From: Pontibacter russatus
GTDB taxonomy: Bacteria; Bacteroidota; Bacteroidia; Cytophagales; Hymenobacteraceae
Reading direction: 5' to 3'
Assembly: GCF_009931655.1 (NCBI RefSeq)
Contig: NZ_CP047984.1
Span: 2,064,501 to 2,128,500, forward strand
Length of the DNA: 64,000 bases
Shown: positions 45,801 to 54,374 of the stretch, one piece after another
How the letters are laid out: every line of letters begins with the position of its first letter
Position numbering within the stretch: the first letter of the stretch is position 1
The notes under the pieces: model-generated
The model's database searches: none
Seen by the model: the letters and a program-made list of their open reading frames with translations, nothing else
Told to the model about the DNA's origin: nothing
Translations under genes and position numbers: made by a program

Positions 45801-46378
45801 TTTCCGTCAGGCACGCTCAGGGAGTAGGTGCCATCGGCGTTGGTGATGGTGCCTCTGGAGGTCCCTTTCACGGCGATGCTCACACCCGGCAGCCCCACAC
45901 CTGCCGCATCTGTAATTTTGCCGGATACCTGCTGCTCTTGCTGCGTGCCGGTTGCAGATGTGCTTTTGTTTGAGACGGGCGTTTCGGAACGCTTTTTATC
46001 TGAGTAAATCAGGTAGATATCCTCTCTGGACCTTTCGTATTTAAGGCCTTCCGGATGCAGCACCACTTCCAAGTTGGCCTCAAGTTCTTTTACTTCTTTT
46101 GTTTTAAGGGTTATCGCATCTTCATTTGCCACCAGCCCTTCCAGAATGTCGCTGTCGTAATTGAACGTGACCTGGTAGAAGGACTGTAGCTGAGCCAATA
46201 GATTGACCAACGACACAGAGGCAGTTGCGCGTTCGTTCATCTCTGTCCGGGTGGTTTTGCTGGCGAAGCGGCTGTCAGCAAAACCAGTCGGATAAGACAA
46301 TGCGCCATAGCTATGCACTACCACTAACGTGAGCGACAGAAGCGATAGCCTACTAATTTTTCCTGTAAAATTACGCAT
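42857..46378 (-). CDS. SusC/RagA TonB-dependent outer-membrane transporter with STN domain
   Basis: 1173 aa. After the signal sequence comes a secretin/TonB short N-terminal (STN) domain (about 55-125; LLAQLQSFYQVTFNYDSDI), which contacts a FecR-type anti-sigma factor. A carboxypeptidase-regulatory-like domain follows (about 155-235; GLPGVSIAVKGTSRGTIT), then the plug (PLFVIDGIQ, SVYGSRAANGVVIVTTK) and a 22-strand barrel ending in NVGTNLSF with a C-terminal Phe. It imports glycan fragments and, through STN, signals their presence to the FecR/ECF pair encoded upstream. Confidence 0.95.
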   Translation of the reverse strand: MRNFTGKISRLSLLSLTLVVVHSYGALSYPTGFADSRFASKTTRTEMNERATASVSLVNLLAQLQSFYQVTFNYDSDILEGLVANEDAITLKTKEVKELEANLEVVLHPEGLKYERSREDIYLIYSDKKRSETPVSNKSTSATGTQQEQQVSGKITDAAGVGLPGVSIAVKGTSRGTITNADGTYSLSVPDGNSTLVVSFLGFETQEIALNGRAVVDVSMAEDTEALQEVVVVGYSTQTKESITSAVSTVSSEDIEKVAAATVSATLAGKLPGVAFRMAEGRPGSGAEIQIRNMGGNPLFVIDGIQQDQGQFNNLSPQDIASITVLKDAAASVYGSRAANGVVIVTTKRGKRGEKPTINLNAYYGGQSWTRFPETVNAYEWMRGRAEAEMNALNPGTQITPEELEKWRQGTERGYQNFDWYDFIIQENAPQSQISVNTQGGSERINYYISLTRLDQSSVLGREFIFERTNIQSNLDANITDRLKVGVQINGRIESRDQPGIPGVDDYWLPRFALFRNRPYERPYANDNPDYIAHISQVDANWAYANKKTAGYWTEDWRVLQSNFSLDYELPIEGLKVRGMYSYYMADRLMNGHEYTYDVYTYFPATEDAPEEYRRTGGADNPWRERETRKIFNNVLQGQISYNNTFSDKHTVGATLVYERIQNRNVGAWLHSVPTNNELPLIQFADMDTYNDWDDEQARIGYVGQFNYSFADKYYVDMSARYDASWKFSPDDRWGFFPSASIGWRITNEEFFRSLVGGNFLSDLKLRASYGKLGDDDVGIGPFDYLTGYNYGSSNMIIGGNLLRGARIQRNGVPITNISWFTSTILDIGLDYSFLNGKFSGALDYFRREREGLLGRRWDILTPVEIGYDLPSENTQSDAVIGGEGSVAYNHQIGELTFSVGANLSYARQKRLESYKPRWGNSWDHYRTAGQNEKYDDRWQDITWGYEVIGQFKSQDEISEYPVNIDGQGNRTLLPGDLIYEDVNGDGVINGMDERPIGYKLGGTPIVNYGLNLSAAWKGFDLTADFSGGSMYAYNRAWEMRNPYQNTGNLLQDMYDDRWHREDPFNLDSPWIPGKYPALRWNEGGHSNYNKTSSFWLQNMTYLRLRTLEVGYSLPVSLLSKVKVQKARLFVNSYNLFSIDPLRTVGLDPEIRDENGLQYPQHRIINVGTNLSF

Positions 46379-46436
46379 GCATCTATATAATTTAAGTTAA
46401 ACTTATATTCGCTATACCAGAGTCGCCCTGCCTTCG

Positions 46437-47492
46437 CTAAGGCTTTGCGGGCCCAGACCGTGACAGCATGACCTGCCCGTTTTCCCTTTCCATCTCCAGG
46501 TCGTAGAGCTTTGTCAGGGTCTCTAACAGCAGTTCCACATCGTCGGCGGGCACCATGCCCGTAAATCTCTTGTCTTTAAGCCCTTCGTCCTGAAACATCA
46601 GCTGCATCCCGTAGTTGTCTTTCACCAGAACCGCTATATCCTTCAGGCTGGTCTTGTCGAACAGGAGCTTGTTATCAACCCACGAAGTATAGAGGGCCGT
46701 GTCTACCCTCTTTTTCCTGACGCTGGCTTTCTCTTCTGCGTATTCCACATAGTCACCGGGTTGCATCAGCACGCTTTGCCCCTCTAAATGCTTATGGAGC
46801 TGCAGCCTCACTTTACCGGAGCTGAGAACCACCTTGGTGTTCCTCCTCCTGTTGTTGACGTTAAACTGCGTGCCGAGCACCTCCACAGTAAGCCCTCCGG
46901 TATGCACGCTGAACTTCGCGTCTCCTCCGCCTCCTTTCTTCAGCACCTTAAAAAAAGCCTCTCCCTCCAGCCATACCTCCCGCGGCTTGTCTTCGTCCCA
47001 GCCGGCAGCATACGAAACAGAGGAATTGGCATTCAGCGTGACGACGGAGCTGTCGGGCAGAACCAGTGTGCGCGTTTCCCCATAGTTTGTCGCGTGGCTG
47101 GCCATGGGCACCTGTTGCGTCCTGAGCAGGAAAAAGAGGCTGCTACAAAGGATTGCCAGGCCGATGAACACGGCGGCCATCTGCTGGTGCTGCCTTATCC
47201 ACAGCGATATGCCTGGCGCATCGGATCTCTTTCCCTCAGACTCCTTCTCTTTATCCTTTGCGGCATTGATGCTGTCCCATATGTCTATAAATGCTTGGTT
47301 AGACTCTAAATCAGCCTGGAACTCCAGTGCTTCTATGATTTCTTTGGCTTCCGCTATCGTTGCTCCTTTACCTGGGTGCTCATCCAGCCAGGCTTGCCAG
47401 AAGGCGGTTGTTTCGCCATCAGGGTCCAGCACCCACTTCTGAAAGAATGTATCTTTGGCAAAATCCTTCGCGGTATAAGCGGTATAATTCAT
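46437..47492 (-). CDS. FecR-family anti-sigma factor
   Basis: 351 aa. The cytoplasmic N terminus (about 100 residues, ending GISLWIRQHQQ) should bind the sigma factor. One membrane segment follows (MAAVFIGLAILCSSLFFLL, about 110-128). The periplasmic FecR domain includes LPDSSVVTLNANSSVSY, EVWLEGEAFFKV, VLGTQFNVNNRR and DTALYTSWVDNKLLFDKTSL, then a C-terminal STN-like part (DVELLLETLTKLYDLEME). It relays the SusC STN signal to the ECF sigma factor. It lies 58 bp upstream of the SusC gene. Confidence 0.92.
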   Translation of the reverse strand: MNYTAYTAKDFAKDTFFQKWVLDPDGETTAFWQAWLDEHPGKGATIAEAKEIIEALEFQADLESNQAFIDIWDSINAAKDKEKESEGKRSDAPGISLWIRQHQQMAAVFIGLAILCSSLFFLLRTQQVPMASHATNYGETRTLVLPDSSVVTLNANSSVSYAAGWDEDKPREVWLEGEAFFKVLKKGGGGDAKFSVHTGGLTVEVLGTQFNVNNRRRNTKVVLSSGKVRLQLHKHLEGQSVLMQPGDYVEYAEEKASVRKKRVDTALYTSWVDNKLLFDKTSLKDIAVLVKDNYGMQLMFQDEGLKDKRFTGMVPADDVELLLETLTKLYDLEMERENGQVMLSRSGPAKP

Positions 47493-47915
47493 TTAGGTGA
47501 GCGTGTTTTATACTAAACTGAGGAACATATATAATCTCATCGGCAAACCCATAATATTTGTAAGCACTTACTCATGTCGCCTTAAACCCAATATCAGCTG
47601 GTGCTGCGTTCCGTAAAAACTATATGGCAGCGGCCGCCATATATAAGCCAGCTCGCTTCTGTACTTGTTAGCTTTTTCCGCGGCCAGCTACCGGCCATAA
47701 AGGATTAGGTTAGAATGGCGGCTACAAGGTGCATGCGCCATGGCGCTGCAGGATAAAGGATGGGCACCAGGTATATGGCTTTGCTTGGGACGCGTTGCGC
47801 TAGCAGCTGTTTCTGCACTGTCCTATATGGCAGTGCGTGGGCCTTCGGGCAGCCTAAAGGACCTTTGGCAAGCCCGGGGCCATGCACAGCCGCAGGAAAG
47901 GGGCGGCCTGCCGGC
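47493..47915. other. Gap between the ECF sigma and FecR genes, no recognised gene
   Basis: 423 bp with TATATA tracts and short open frames on both strands, none with protein-like features. It is wider than usual for a sigma/FecR pair, so the two genes may have separate promoters. Confidence 0.4.
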
Positions 47916-48518
47916 TCACACCTTGCTCAGGTTCTTACCAAAGTTTGAGAGCGCCTTGGACACCAGGTTATATACGCCCTCCACAGATATGGACATCCGC
48001 TTGCCTATCTCTTCGCTGGACAGCTCCTCATAGAACTTCAGCTTCAGCGATTCCTTCTGGCGCTCCGTGAGCTTCTCCAGGGCAAGCAGCACGCGCTTCT
48101 GCTGCGCTTCCGAGGTCTGGGCGACGATGATGTTTATTTCTTCTGAGCAGACAGACTCCAGTTCCAGATCATAATCTGTGAGTTGAAAGTGCTTCTGCTG
48201 AAACTTGAAGCTGTCAATCAGCCTGGTCTTCAGGGACCGGTAGAGGTAAAATTTGATGGAGGTGGTGGAGGAAAGCTTTTCCCTGTTTTTCCAGATGTAG
48301 ATGAACAAATCCTGAATGCAGTCTCTCACGATCTCCCGTTCGCTGCACACCTTCAGGCCGTAGCTGTACAGGGTGTGGAAGTACTGCTGGTATATAAGCG
48401 CATACGAATCTTCACAACCGTTCCGGAAGCTGTCCCACAGTTGCTGCTCGCTTGGTGGATGGGGCTTCTGTAAGGCAGCAGTCTCACAATCGGAATACAC
48501 TGTTGTCAGATCCTTCAT
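47916..48518 (-). CDS. ECF RNA polymerase sigma factor
   Basis: 200 aa from the ATG at 48518 (MKDLTTVYSDCET); the earlier frame start is 11 codons upstream. A GGGGGAG-like ribosome-binding site precedes this ATG. Region 2 is visible as YSYGLKVCSEREIVRDCIQD followed by FIYIWKNREKL. Region 4 is LTERQKESLKLKFYEELSSE followed by IGKRMSISVEGVYNLVSKAL. It should direct transcription of the downstream SusC/SusD locus when released by the FecR protein. It is the first gene of the leftward glycan operon set. Confidence 0.92.
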   Translation of the reverse strand: MKDLTTVYSDCETAALQKPHPPSEQQLWDSFRNGCEDSYALIYQQYFHTLYSYGLKVCSEREIVRDCIQDLFIYIWKNREKLSSTTSIKFYLYRSLKTRLIDSFKFQQKHFQLTDYDLELESVCSEEINIIVAQTSEAQQKRVLLALEKLTERQKESLKLKFYEELSSEEIGKRMSISVEGVYNLVSKALSNFGKNLSKV

Positions 48519-48909
48519 ATTAAAACTCCCCCAAAATTTAAAATGAAGCACAGGTGCGTCTGCACAAAATTCACGAAATCAACATTGGTGTCATTATAAT
48601 TTGCTAAAACCTTTTAGCAAATCGAATGGATTGCTACTTTTGCATTTCATATTCTATAACCCCAAACACTCCTAGCGGGCATAAGGCGCCGCCACCTTCT
48701 GTTGTGTGCCCTGAAGTTATGTAGTTGATAAATCTAATAAAATTAATTAAATTAAAATAAGCAATTAATCACTTATTTTAATTTTAACGGCCGGAAAGGG
48801 CATTCAATCAATTCAGGAAGATTTTACAAGAGGCTTTGGCTTTGGCTTCTGCCGATACAGCATCGCCTCTCAGGTCGCAATCCCTTGCCAGGTAAATTAA
48901 ACTCTGTTC
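48519..48909. other. AT-rich region upstream of the sigma factor gene
   Basis: 391 bp with AT-rich stretches (around 48590-48660 and 48720-48785). It probably carries the sigma gene promoter, but no full -33/-7 pair stands out. No gene is seen. Confidence 0.35.
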
Positions 48910-49059
48910 GAACCTATTTAGAGTTTTCAAAAAATCGATGCATGAAGCCCTTGCTGCCTGTTATCACCAGCAAGAACTTGTTAGTGAAAGTATAGTTGTC
49001 GGTGAAAACACCAACAACGGCAGGTTTTGACACTAAAATAGGAAACGCTAAACAGCTTC
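48910..49059. mobile_element. MITE-like element, copy 1 (150 bp)
   Basis: 150 bp ending in imperfect terminal inverted repeats of the form GAAGCTGTTTAG[C/A]GTTTCC. Its left end is slightly decayed (GAACCTATTTAG). It is nearly identical (3 differences that I count) to 54116-54265 in inverted orientation. It has no coding capacity, which fits a miniature inverted-repeat element mobilised in trans. Confidence 0.85.
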
Positions 49060-49085
49060 TTATATAGATTTGGCGAGGCTATCGT

Positions 49086-51572
49086 TTATCTGGCGCTTGC
49101 TTTTTCCTTCTCGTTCAGCTTGTATTCCAGCAACTTGATAAAATAGCCGCCGACGACCGAGCGGGCCCTGAAGTTCATCACTTTGGCGTTAGTGGTTTCG
49201 TGCCAGTCGCTGATAGGCATCCTGTCGGGGGTTTCATCGGCGTACTTCCACATGGGCTGCACCAGCGCTTTGAAATCAGCTTCGTTGTCGGCCAGCGTCG
49301 CCGTCCAGAGCACCCAGTCTGATTTGGTATATGTCTTCCTGCTGTCCAGAGGCAGGCCGTATTTCTCCTGCCTGGTCAGGTAAAACTTGATTTCCTTTTC
49401 CCGGACGGACTCCGGAAAGATGTTATATCCCAATATCTTATCCCAGACCAGGTTATACTTCTGGCTCCAGGTGCCTTCACTCTCAAAGGCCAGGGTATAG
49501 TGGTCGCCGTCGTCTGCCAGTTTCATCCACTTCCGGGCCATATCTTTTGCCAGCGCTGTATACTCCCTTTCCACATCCTGCTTACCCAGCATGCCCGCCA
49601 GCTTGCCATAGGAGGCGAGGCCGAGTATGGCCTTCACAGAGAGATTCGCGTTCCGGGCCAGGTGGCCCGCAAAGTCGTCGGTAGACAGCTGGTTGGCCGG
49701 GTCAAAGCCACTCTCCCGCAGATACTCGGCCCAGGTAGTGAGCGTTTGCCAGTGCTTCTTAGCATAATTGGCGTTTCCTTCCACTTTCGCAATAGCCCCG
49801 GTCAGTATCAGCATGTTGCCCGACTCCTCTACCGGCATGTCCTCGCCATATGTCTGCCCGTTGGCGATGGGGTACGTACCGAGGTCATGCGCGGCAAACG
49901 ATTTCTTCCACATGCCGCTCTCGCTGTAATAGAAAATCCCGTTCATCATCCCTTTCACCAAATCAGGGTTATATATCAGAAATAAGGGTGCCGAGGGATA
50001 CGTAATATCCACAGTGTTGATGGAGCCGTTGCTGAAGTTCTCCTTTGAGAGAAACAGCATCTCTCCTTCCGGGCTTTTCACTAAGGTATGCGCGGCTATT
50101 GCCTGGCGATAGGCCAGCTCGCACAAATCTGCATAGGCCTTACCGCCGGCGGCCAGGGCATCCTGGTAAAGTTGCTTGTCGAACGCCTGGCATTGCGCTA
50201 TCACTTTCGCATAGTTTGCAGCCGCCGCTGCCAGTTCTTTCTCCATGGTATGGCCAGCTTTTTGTTTCCACCAAGGCTTCAGGTTCTGGTTGAAATACTG
50301 CACCGCGTTCAGCTCGTCGTAGCCCAGCATCACAAACTGCTCTTTTGCCTTGCTGCCCACTTTGCCAAACGGCACGATGGTGTTCAGCACCAGGCTGTTT
50401 CCCTGCATTTCCTCCTGTGTGGGCGGGCTAGCGTTTGTTGCGAAGGGCACCAGGGCATTGGCAGTGGTGGATATATACTGGATTGGCCTGGCCGACTGTG
50501 GGACGGCCACATATAGATAGCCCCAGTCGATGCGCACGTTGTCGCCTTTCTTCTGCAGCACGGGCTGCTCCTGGGTGCCCGCTTTCAGGACAGACAGCTT
50601 GCCGGACATGTATTCCTGGGCAACGACCGGCTGTTCCGAGGAATTAACGGCGATATCGGTGGAAGTGCCGAGGTAAAACTGCACCTCATGCGTGGCCTTG
50701 TCGTTTGCTTCTGCCTTCACCGCTATATAGGAAACCGGCCTTGCCAGCAGGTCCAGCTCCTGCATCAGCAGCGGGGAGGTGAACGTGGCGGTGACATTAA
50801 CCGGGCCGCATTTAAGTTTATATATGGTTTGGGTGGCATTCAGTTCTACGCTTACCTGCTCGGCCGGAAGGATGGCTACTTTCGCCGCAGGCGCCTCCTC
50901 CGTTACCAGTCCGGCATCCAGCCACGAGCCGCCAGCCGTGTTCGTCACATGAAACGCCAGCACATTCTGTCCTTTTTTCAACTTCTGCCTCGCAGCCTCC
51001 TGCAGTGGAATGTACTGGAACTTATCTATCCAGCCTTTGTGCCGGTAAATCTCCTCTCCGTTCAGGTAGACCTCCACATTGTCGTCGTGGTTGAGCTTCA
51101 GGTAAAGCTTGTCGAAATTCACCTCGCCTAACGCAAACGTTCTCCTGGCCCATATATCCTCACTGCGCCACGCTGTCCTGACAGGGCCCTTGTCGTGCCC
51201 GAAGGGCGCAACACCGGATTTCCAGCTGCTGTCGTCAAACTTCGGGTTCATCCAGCCGGCCGCGGGTGCGGCTTCTGTATAGCTGAATTTGTACGCCTCT
51301 TCATCTGAAGCAGCCACAACGGTTTTATAGGATTTGGTTTCCTCGCCCAGGATGCGGTACACGTTGCCGTCCACCTTCACCATGCCGATCAGCGAGTGGT
51401 CGGTGCCGGTCCAGTGTTTGGTGTTGGAGGCGCTCAAAGTATCGCCGAACGACCAGATGCTCAGGTAAGGGGTATGGGTGATAAGCGGGTAAGCGGGAGC
51501 CCTCAGGTCCTGGGCTACAAGAACAAAAAACTGTAGGATACAGGCTAAGAGCAGGATAAACTTCTTTTTCAT
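49086..51572 (-). CDS. DUF4964/DUF5127/DUF4965/DUF1793-type secreted glutaminase/glycosidase-like protein
   Basis: 828 aa with a signal peptide (cleavage near LVAQDLRAP). The N terminus has the DUF4964-type PLITHTPYLSIWSFGDTLS motif. An inserted galactose-binding-like jelly roll follows (VRTAWRSEDIWARRTFAL, LKLNHDDNVEVYLNGEEIY). The C-terminal (alpha/alpha)6 barrel has EDMPVEESGNMLILTGAIAK and LLDSRKTYTKSDW-like segments. Relatives are called glutaminase A-like, but the gene sits beside GH92 in a glycan locus, so a glycoside substrate is likely. It is enclosed, with the GH92 gene, by two inverted MITE copies. Confidence 0.82.
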   Translation of the reverse strand: MKKKFILLLACILQFFVLVAQDLRAPAYPLITHTPYLSIWSFGDTLSASNTKHWTGTDHSLIGMVKVDGNVYRILGEETKSYKTVVAASDEEAYKFSYTEAAPAAGWMNPKFDDSSWKSGVAPFGHDKGPVRTAWRSEDIWARRTFALGEVNFDKLYLKLNHDDNVEVYLNGEEIYRHKGWIDKFQYIPLQEAARQKLKKGQNVLAFHVTNTAGGSWLDAGLVTEEAPAAKVAILPAEQVSVELNATQTIYKLKCGPVNVTATFTSPLLMQELDLLARPVSYIAVKAEANDKATHEVQFYLGTSTDIAVNSSEQPVVAQEYMSGKLSVLKAGTQEQPVLQKKGDNVRIDWGYLYVAVPQSARPIQYISTTANALVPFATNASPPTQEEMQGNSLVLNTIVPFGKVGSKAKEQFVMLGYDELNAVQYFNQNLKPWWKQKAGHTMEKELAAAAANYAKVIAQCQAFDKQLYQDALAAGGKAYADLCELAYRQAIAAHTLVKSPEGEMLFLSKENFSNGSINTVDITYPSAPLFLIYNPDLVKGMMNGIFYYSESGMWKKSFAAHDLGTYPIANGQTYGEDMPVEESGNMLILTGAIAKVEGNANYAKKHWQTLTTWAEYLRESGFDPANQLSTDDFAGHLARNANLSVKAILGLASYGKLAGMLGKQDVEREYTALAKDMARKWMKLADDGDHYTLAFESEGTWSQKYNLVWDKILGYNIFPESVREKEIKFYLTRQEKYGLPLDSRKTYTKSDWVLWTATLADNEADFKALVQPMWKYADETPDRMPISDWHETTNAKVMNFRARSVVGGYFIKLLEYKLNEKEKASAR

Positions 51573-51693
51573 GCAATGTTAAATCAAACTATATATCGGG
51601 TACTTTGTGCGATGTCAGTACACAACTGCAGTCTGCTTCCGGCAGGCTGGCACTGCACCATCTTTAAAAACAGCGTTTAAACAGAAACCTCAT

Positions 51694-53982
51694 CTATTCC
51701 TGTAAATTTTTGCCTGTGGATGAAAGGGAGAAGGGTTTGTCCTCTTCTCTCGTGCCTCTGTCCGTGGCAGGCTTGCTGCCCATCTCAAAACGCAGCACAC
51801 CCCCGTTTGCGATGTCCTGGTGGCGGATATAGTTATGGGAATAGGGTTTTCCGTTTAGCGTGGCCGACTGTATATATACATTCTCCTTGCTGTTGTTAAG
51901 CGCCTCCACCGTAAACTGTTTGCCATTTTCCAAAGAGATGGTCGCTTTCTCAAACACCGGGCTACCAAAGACATACTGATCCACTCCAGGCGTTACGCTA
52001 TACAGGCCCAGGGCGCTGAGCACATACCACGAAGAGGTCTGCCCCTGATCCTCGTCCCCGGGATAACCGTTCTCTGTGGCGTTGTAGAGCTTGTCCATAA
52101 TGGTGCGGGTCAGTTTCTGCGTTTTCCAGGGCTCGCCCGCGTAGTTGTACAGGTACGGCATGTGCTGAATAGGCTGGTTGCCGTGCGCGTACTGTCCCAT
52201 ATCTGCCATCACCATCTCCGTCATTTCATGAATCATGCGCCCGTAGGTACCCACCTCCACCTCATTGGGCACTGAGAAAACAGAATCAAGCTTGGCCGTA
52301 AAGTTCTTCTCGCCGCCCATCAAATTCACCAGCCCCTGCACATCATGAAACACCGACCAGTGGTAGTGCCAGGCGTTGCCCTCGGTGTAGGGCCCGCCCC
52401 ACTCAATCGGGCTGAAGTCGGATACCCATTCGCCGTTCTTCTTCCTGCCCCGCATAAACTGAGTAGATGGATCATATACATTTCGGTAGTTATACATCTG
52501 CCTGCTGAAAACATCCCCATAAAACGCATTGCCCGTCATTTTTGCCAGCTGGTAGCCGCAAAAGTCATCATAGGCATATTCCAGGGTTTTGGCAGTGGCC
52601 TCTCTTACCTCGGGATAAGGCACATAACCCAGCGTAAAGTACTCCTTCCAGCCGTCGCGTCCGTTGGCCGGACCCCAGGGGCCTTTGTTGGTGGCCTCGT
52701 GGAAGTAAGCATCCAGTGCCTCTTTCGGATCAAACGTCCGGATACCTTTTGCCCAGGCATCCGCGAACAGCGAGATCGCGTGGTTGCCAATCATACTCCC
52801 CGCCTCACCGGGGAAAGACCAAGACGGAAGCCATCCGCATTGCTCCTTTGCATCGAGCATGGCATTGACGTACCGGCCGTGCATGGTCGGATGCAGGATG
52901 GTGTTCAGGGGAAACTGTGCCCGAAAGGTGTCCCAGAAGCCGGTGTCGGTGTACATATAGCCGTTATATATCCTGCCGTCGTAGGGGCTGAAATAGTAGG
53001 GTTCTCCATTCGCTTTGTACTCGAAAAACTTGCGGGAGAACAGGCTGGCCCTGAAGAAGCAGGAGTAAAAAGTGGCTTTTTCGGCTTCTGTGCCTCCCTC
53101 TACTAATACTCTGCTCAGGTGCTTGTTCCATATAGCAGCGGCGGCCGCTTTGGTGTGCTCCAGTTTTCTGTGCTTTCCCAGTTCCCGGTCCAGGTTCAGT
53201 TCCGCCTGCTCCGGGCTTATATAGGACGAGGCAATCCGTGCCTGCACCGTCTCCCCTTCCCTGAACTGTATATAGGCGCCTACGCCTTTTCCTTCATCTG
53301 TCTGATTTCCGGCAGTTATAATATTGTTCCTGTTGTTCCAGGTTCCGTGCGCGACAAAAGGTTTGTCGAACTGGATGACGAAGAAGTTTTTGAAGTTATT
53401 CTGCAGCCCCCTGCCGTTGTGTACATAGCCTATAATCCTGCGCTCTTTCGGCAGTATCTTCACCATGCTCATGCCGGTGTAGCCGTCCAGCACAATATAG
53501 GAACCCTGCGAACGGGGGAAGGAGAACCGGGCATGCACCCCGCGTTCGGTAGGCGACATTTCGGTAGTGATGTTGTTGTCCAGCGTTACCTTGTAGTAGT
53601 GCGGCTTGGCAACTTCATTTTTATGGTCGAAACGGGCCGCCCTTTTATATTGGTCCACCGCGAGTTCGCCGGTTACCGGCATAAGGGAGAACACGGCATA
53701 GTCATTTGTCCAGGAGCTGCACTGGTGCGCCTGCTGAAAACCCCGTATGGAATCTGCCGCGTACTGATATTTCCAGCCGTCGCCGTTCACACCGGTCTGC
53801 GGCGTCCAGGTGTGCATCGCGAACGGGAGGGCCGTTGTCGGGTAGGTGTTGCCGCGGGTAAGCTCGAAGGAGGAGTTGGTTCCCTGCAGCGTGTTGACGT
53901 ATTTTACCAGATCCGGGGTGTCTGCCAACAGGTGCCGGGCCGGGAGCCAAAGCAACAGGGCAAGCAGTATTTTTATTCTCAT
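51694..53982 (-). CDS. GH92 alpha-mannosidase (secreted)
   Basis: 762 aa from the ATG at 53982 (MRIKILLALLLW), directly before a signal peptide. GH92 enzymes are Ca-dependent exo-alpha-mannosidases acting on alpha-1,2/1,3 mannans and N-glycans. Signatures are LVKYVNTLQGTNSSFELTRG and NTYPTTALPFAMHTWTPQTG near the start, and the barrel motif GDEDQGQTSSWYVLSALGLY near the catalytic site. It is followed at 121 bp by the DUF4965-type gene, and both lie between the inverted MITE copies. It points to mannose-containing glycans as a substrate of this part of the locus. Confidence 0.93.
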   Translation of the reverse strand: MRIKILLALLLWLPARHLLADTPDLVKYVNTLQGTNSSFELTRGNTYPTTALPFAMHTWTPQTGVNGDGWKYQYAADSIRGFQQAHQCSSWTNDYAVFSLMPVTGELAVDQYKRAARFDHKNEVAKPHYYKVTLDNNITTEMSPTERGVHARFSFPRSQGSYIVLDGYTGMSMVKILPKERRIIGYVHNGRGLQNNFKNFFVIQFDKPFVAHGTWNNRNNIITAGNQTDEGKGVGAYIQFREGETVQARIASSYISPEQAELNLDRELGKHRKLEHTKAAAAAIWNKHLSRVLVEGGTEAEKATFYSCFFRASLFSRKFFEYKANGEPYYFSPYDGRIYNGYMYTDTGFWDTFRAQFPLNTILHPTMHGRYVNAMLDAKEQCGWLPSWSFPGEAGSMIGNHAISLFADAWAKGIRTFDPKEALDAYFHEATNKGPWGPANGRDGWKEYFTLGYVPYPEVREATAKTLEYAYDDFCGYQLAKMTGNAFYGDVFSRQMYNYRNVYDPSTQFMRGRKKNGEWVSDFSPIEWGGPYTEGNAWHYHWSVFHDVQGLVNLMGGEKNFTAKLDSVFSVPNEVEVGTYGRMIHEMTEMVMADMGQYAHGNQPIQHMPYLYNYAGEPWKTQKLTRTIMDKLYNATENGYPGDEDQGQTSSWYVLSALGLYSVTPGVDQYVFGSPVFEKATISLENGKQFTVEALNNSKENVYIQSATLNGKPYSHNYIRHQDIANGGVLRFEMGSKPATDRGTREEDKPFSLSSTGKNLQE

Positions 53983-54115
53983 ATCTGTCCCATATAGGAT
54001 TTCACCGTTTCTGTGCTGTCTTCCTGCCCATAGACTGACAGGAAGCCACACAGCTTACTATGAAAACGTTTATGGGCAAAGTTTCTAACCGCTGTGGCGG
54101 AGATTTACTGACAAT

Positions 54116-54265
54116 GAAGCTGTTTAGCGTTTCCTATTTTAGTGTCAAAACCTGCCGTTGTTGGTGTTTTCACCGACAACTATACTTTCACTAACAAGTT
54201 CTTGCTGGTGATAACAGGCAGCAAGGGCTTCATGCATCGATTTTTTGGAAACTCTAAACAGCTTC
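54116..54265. mobile_element. MITE-like element, copy 2 (150 bp)
   Basis: It has intact 19-bp terminal inverted repeats with one mismatch (left GAAGCTGTTTAGCGTTTCC; right, reverse complemented, GAAGCTGTTTAGAGTTTCC). It is an inverted duplicate of 48910-49059 and lies about 130 bp upstream of the GH92 start. Confidence 0.88.
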
Positions 54266-54374
54266 TATATATACCAACACCAGCAGGGGAAATAACGCTC
54301 TATATATAAACAAGAGTTTGCTGCCTTACAAAAACTTAGCTACGTTTAATAGCCTAATAGCCTCTTACCAGCGG

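Noticed and set aside
47740..48033. 97-codon plus-strand frame upstream of FecR
   Set aside because: It overlaps the ECF sigma gene on the other strand and has no recognisable feature.
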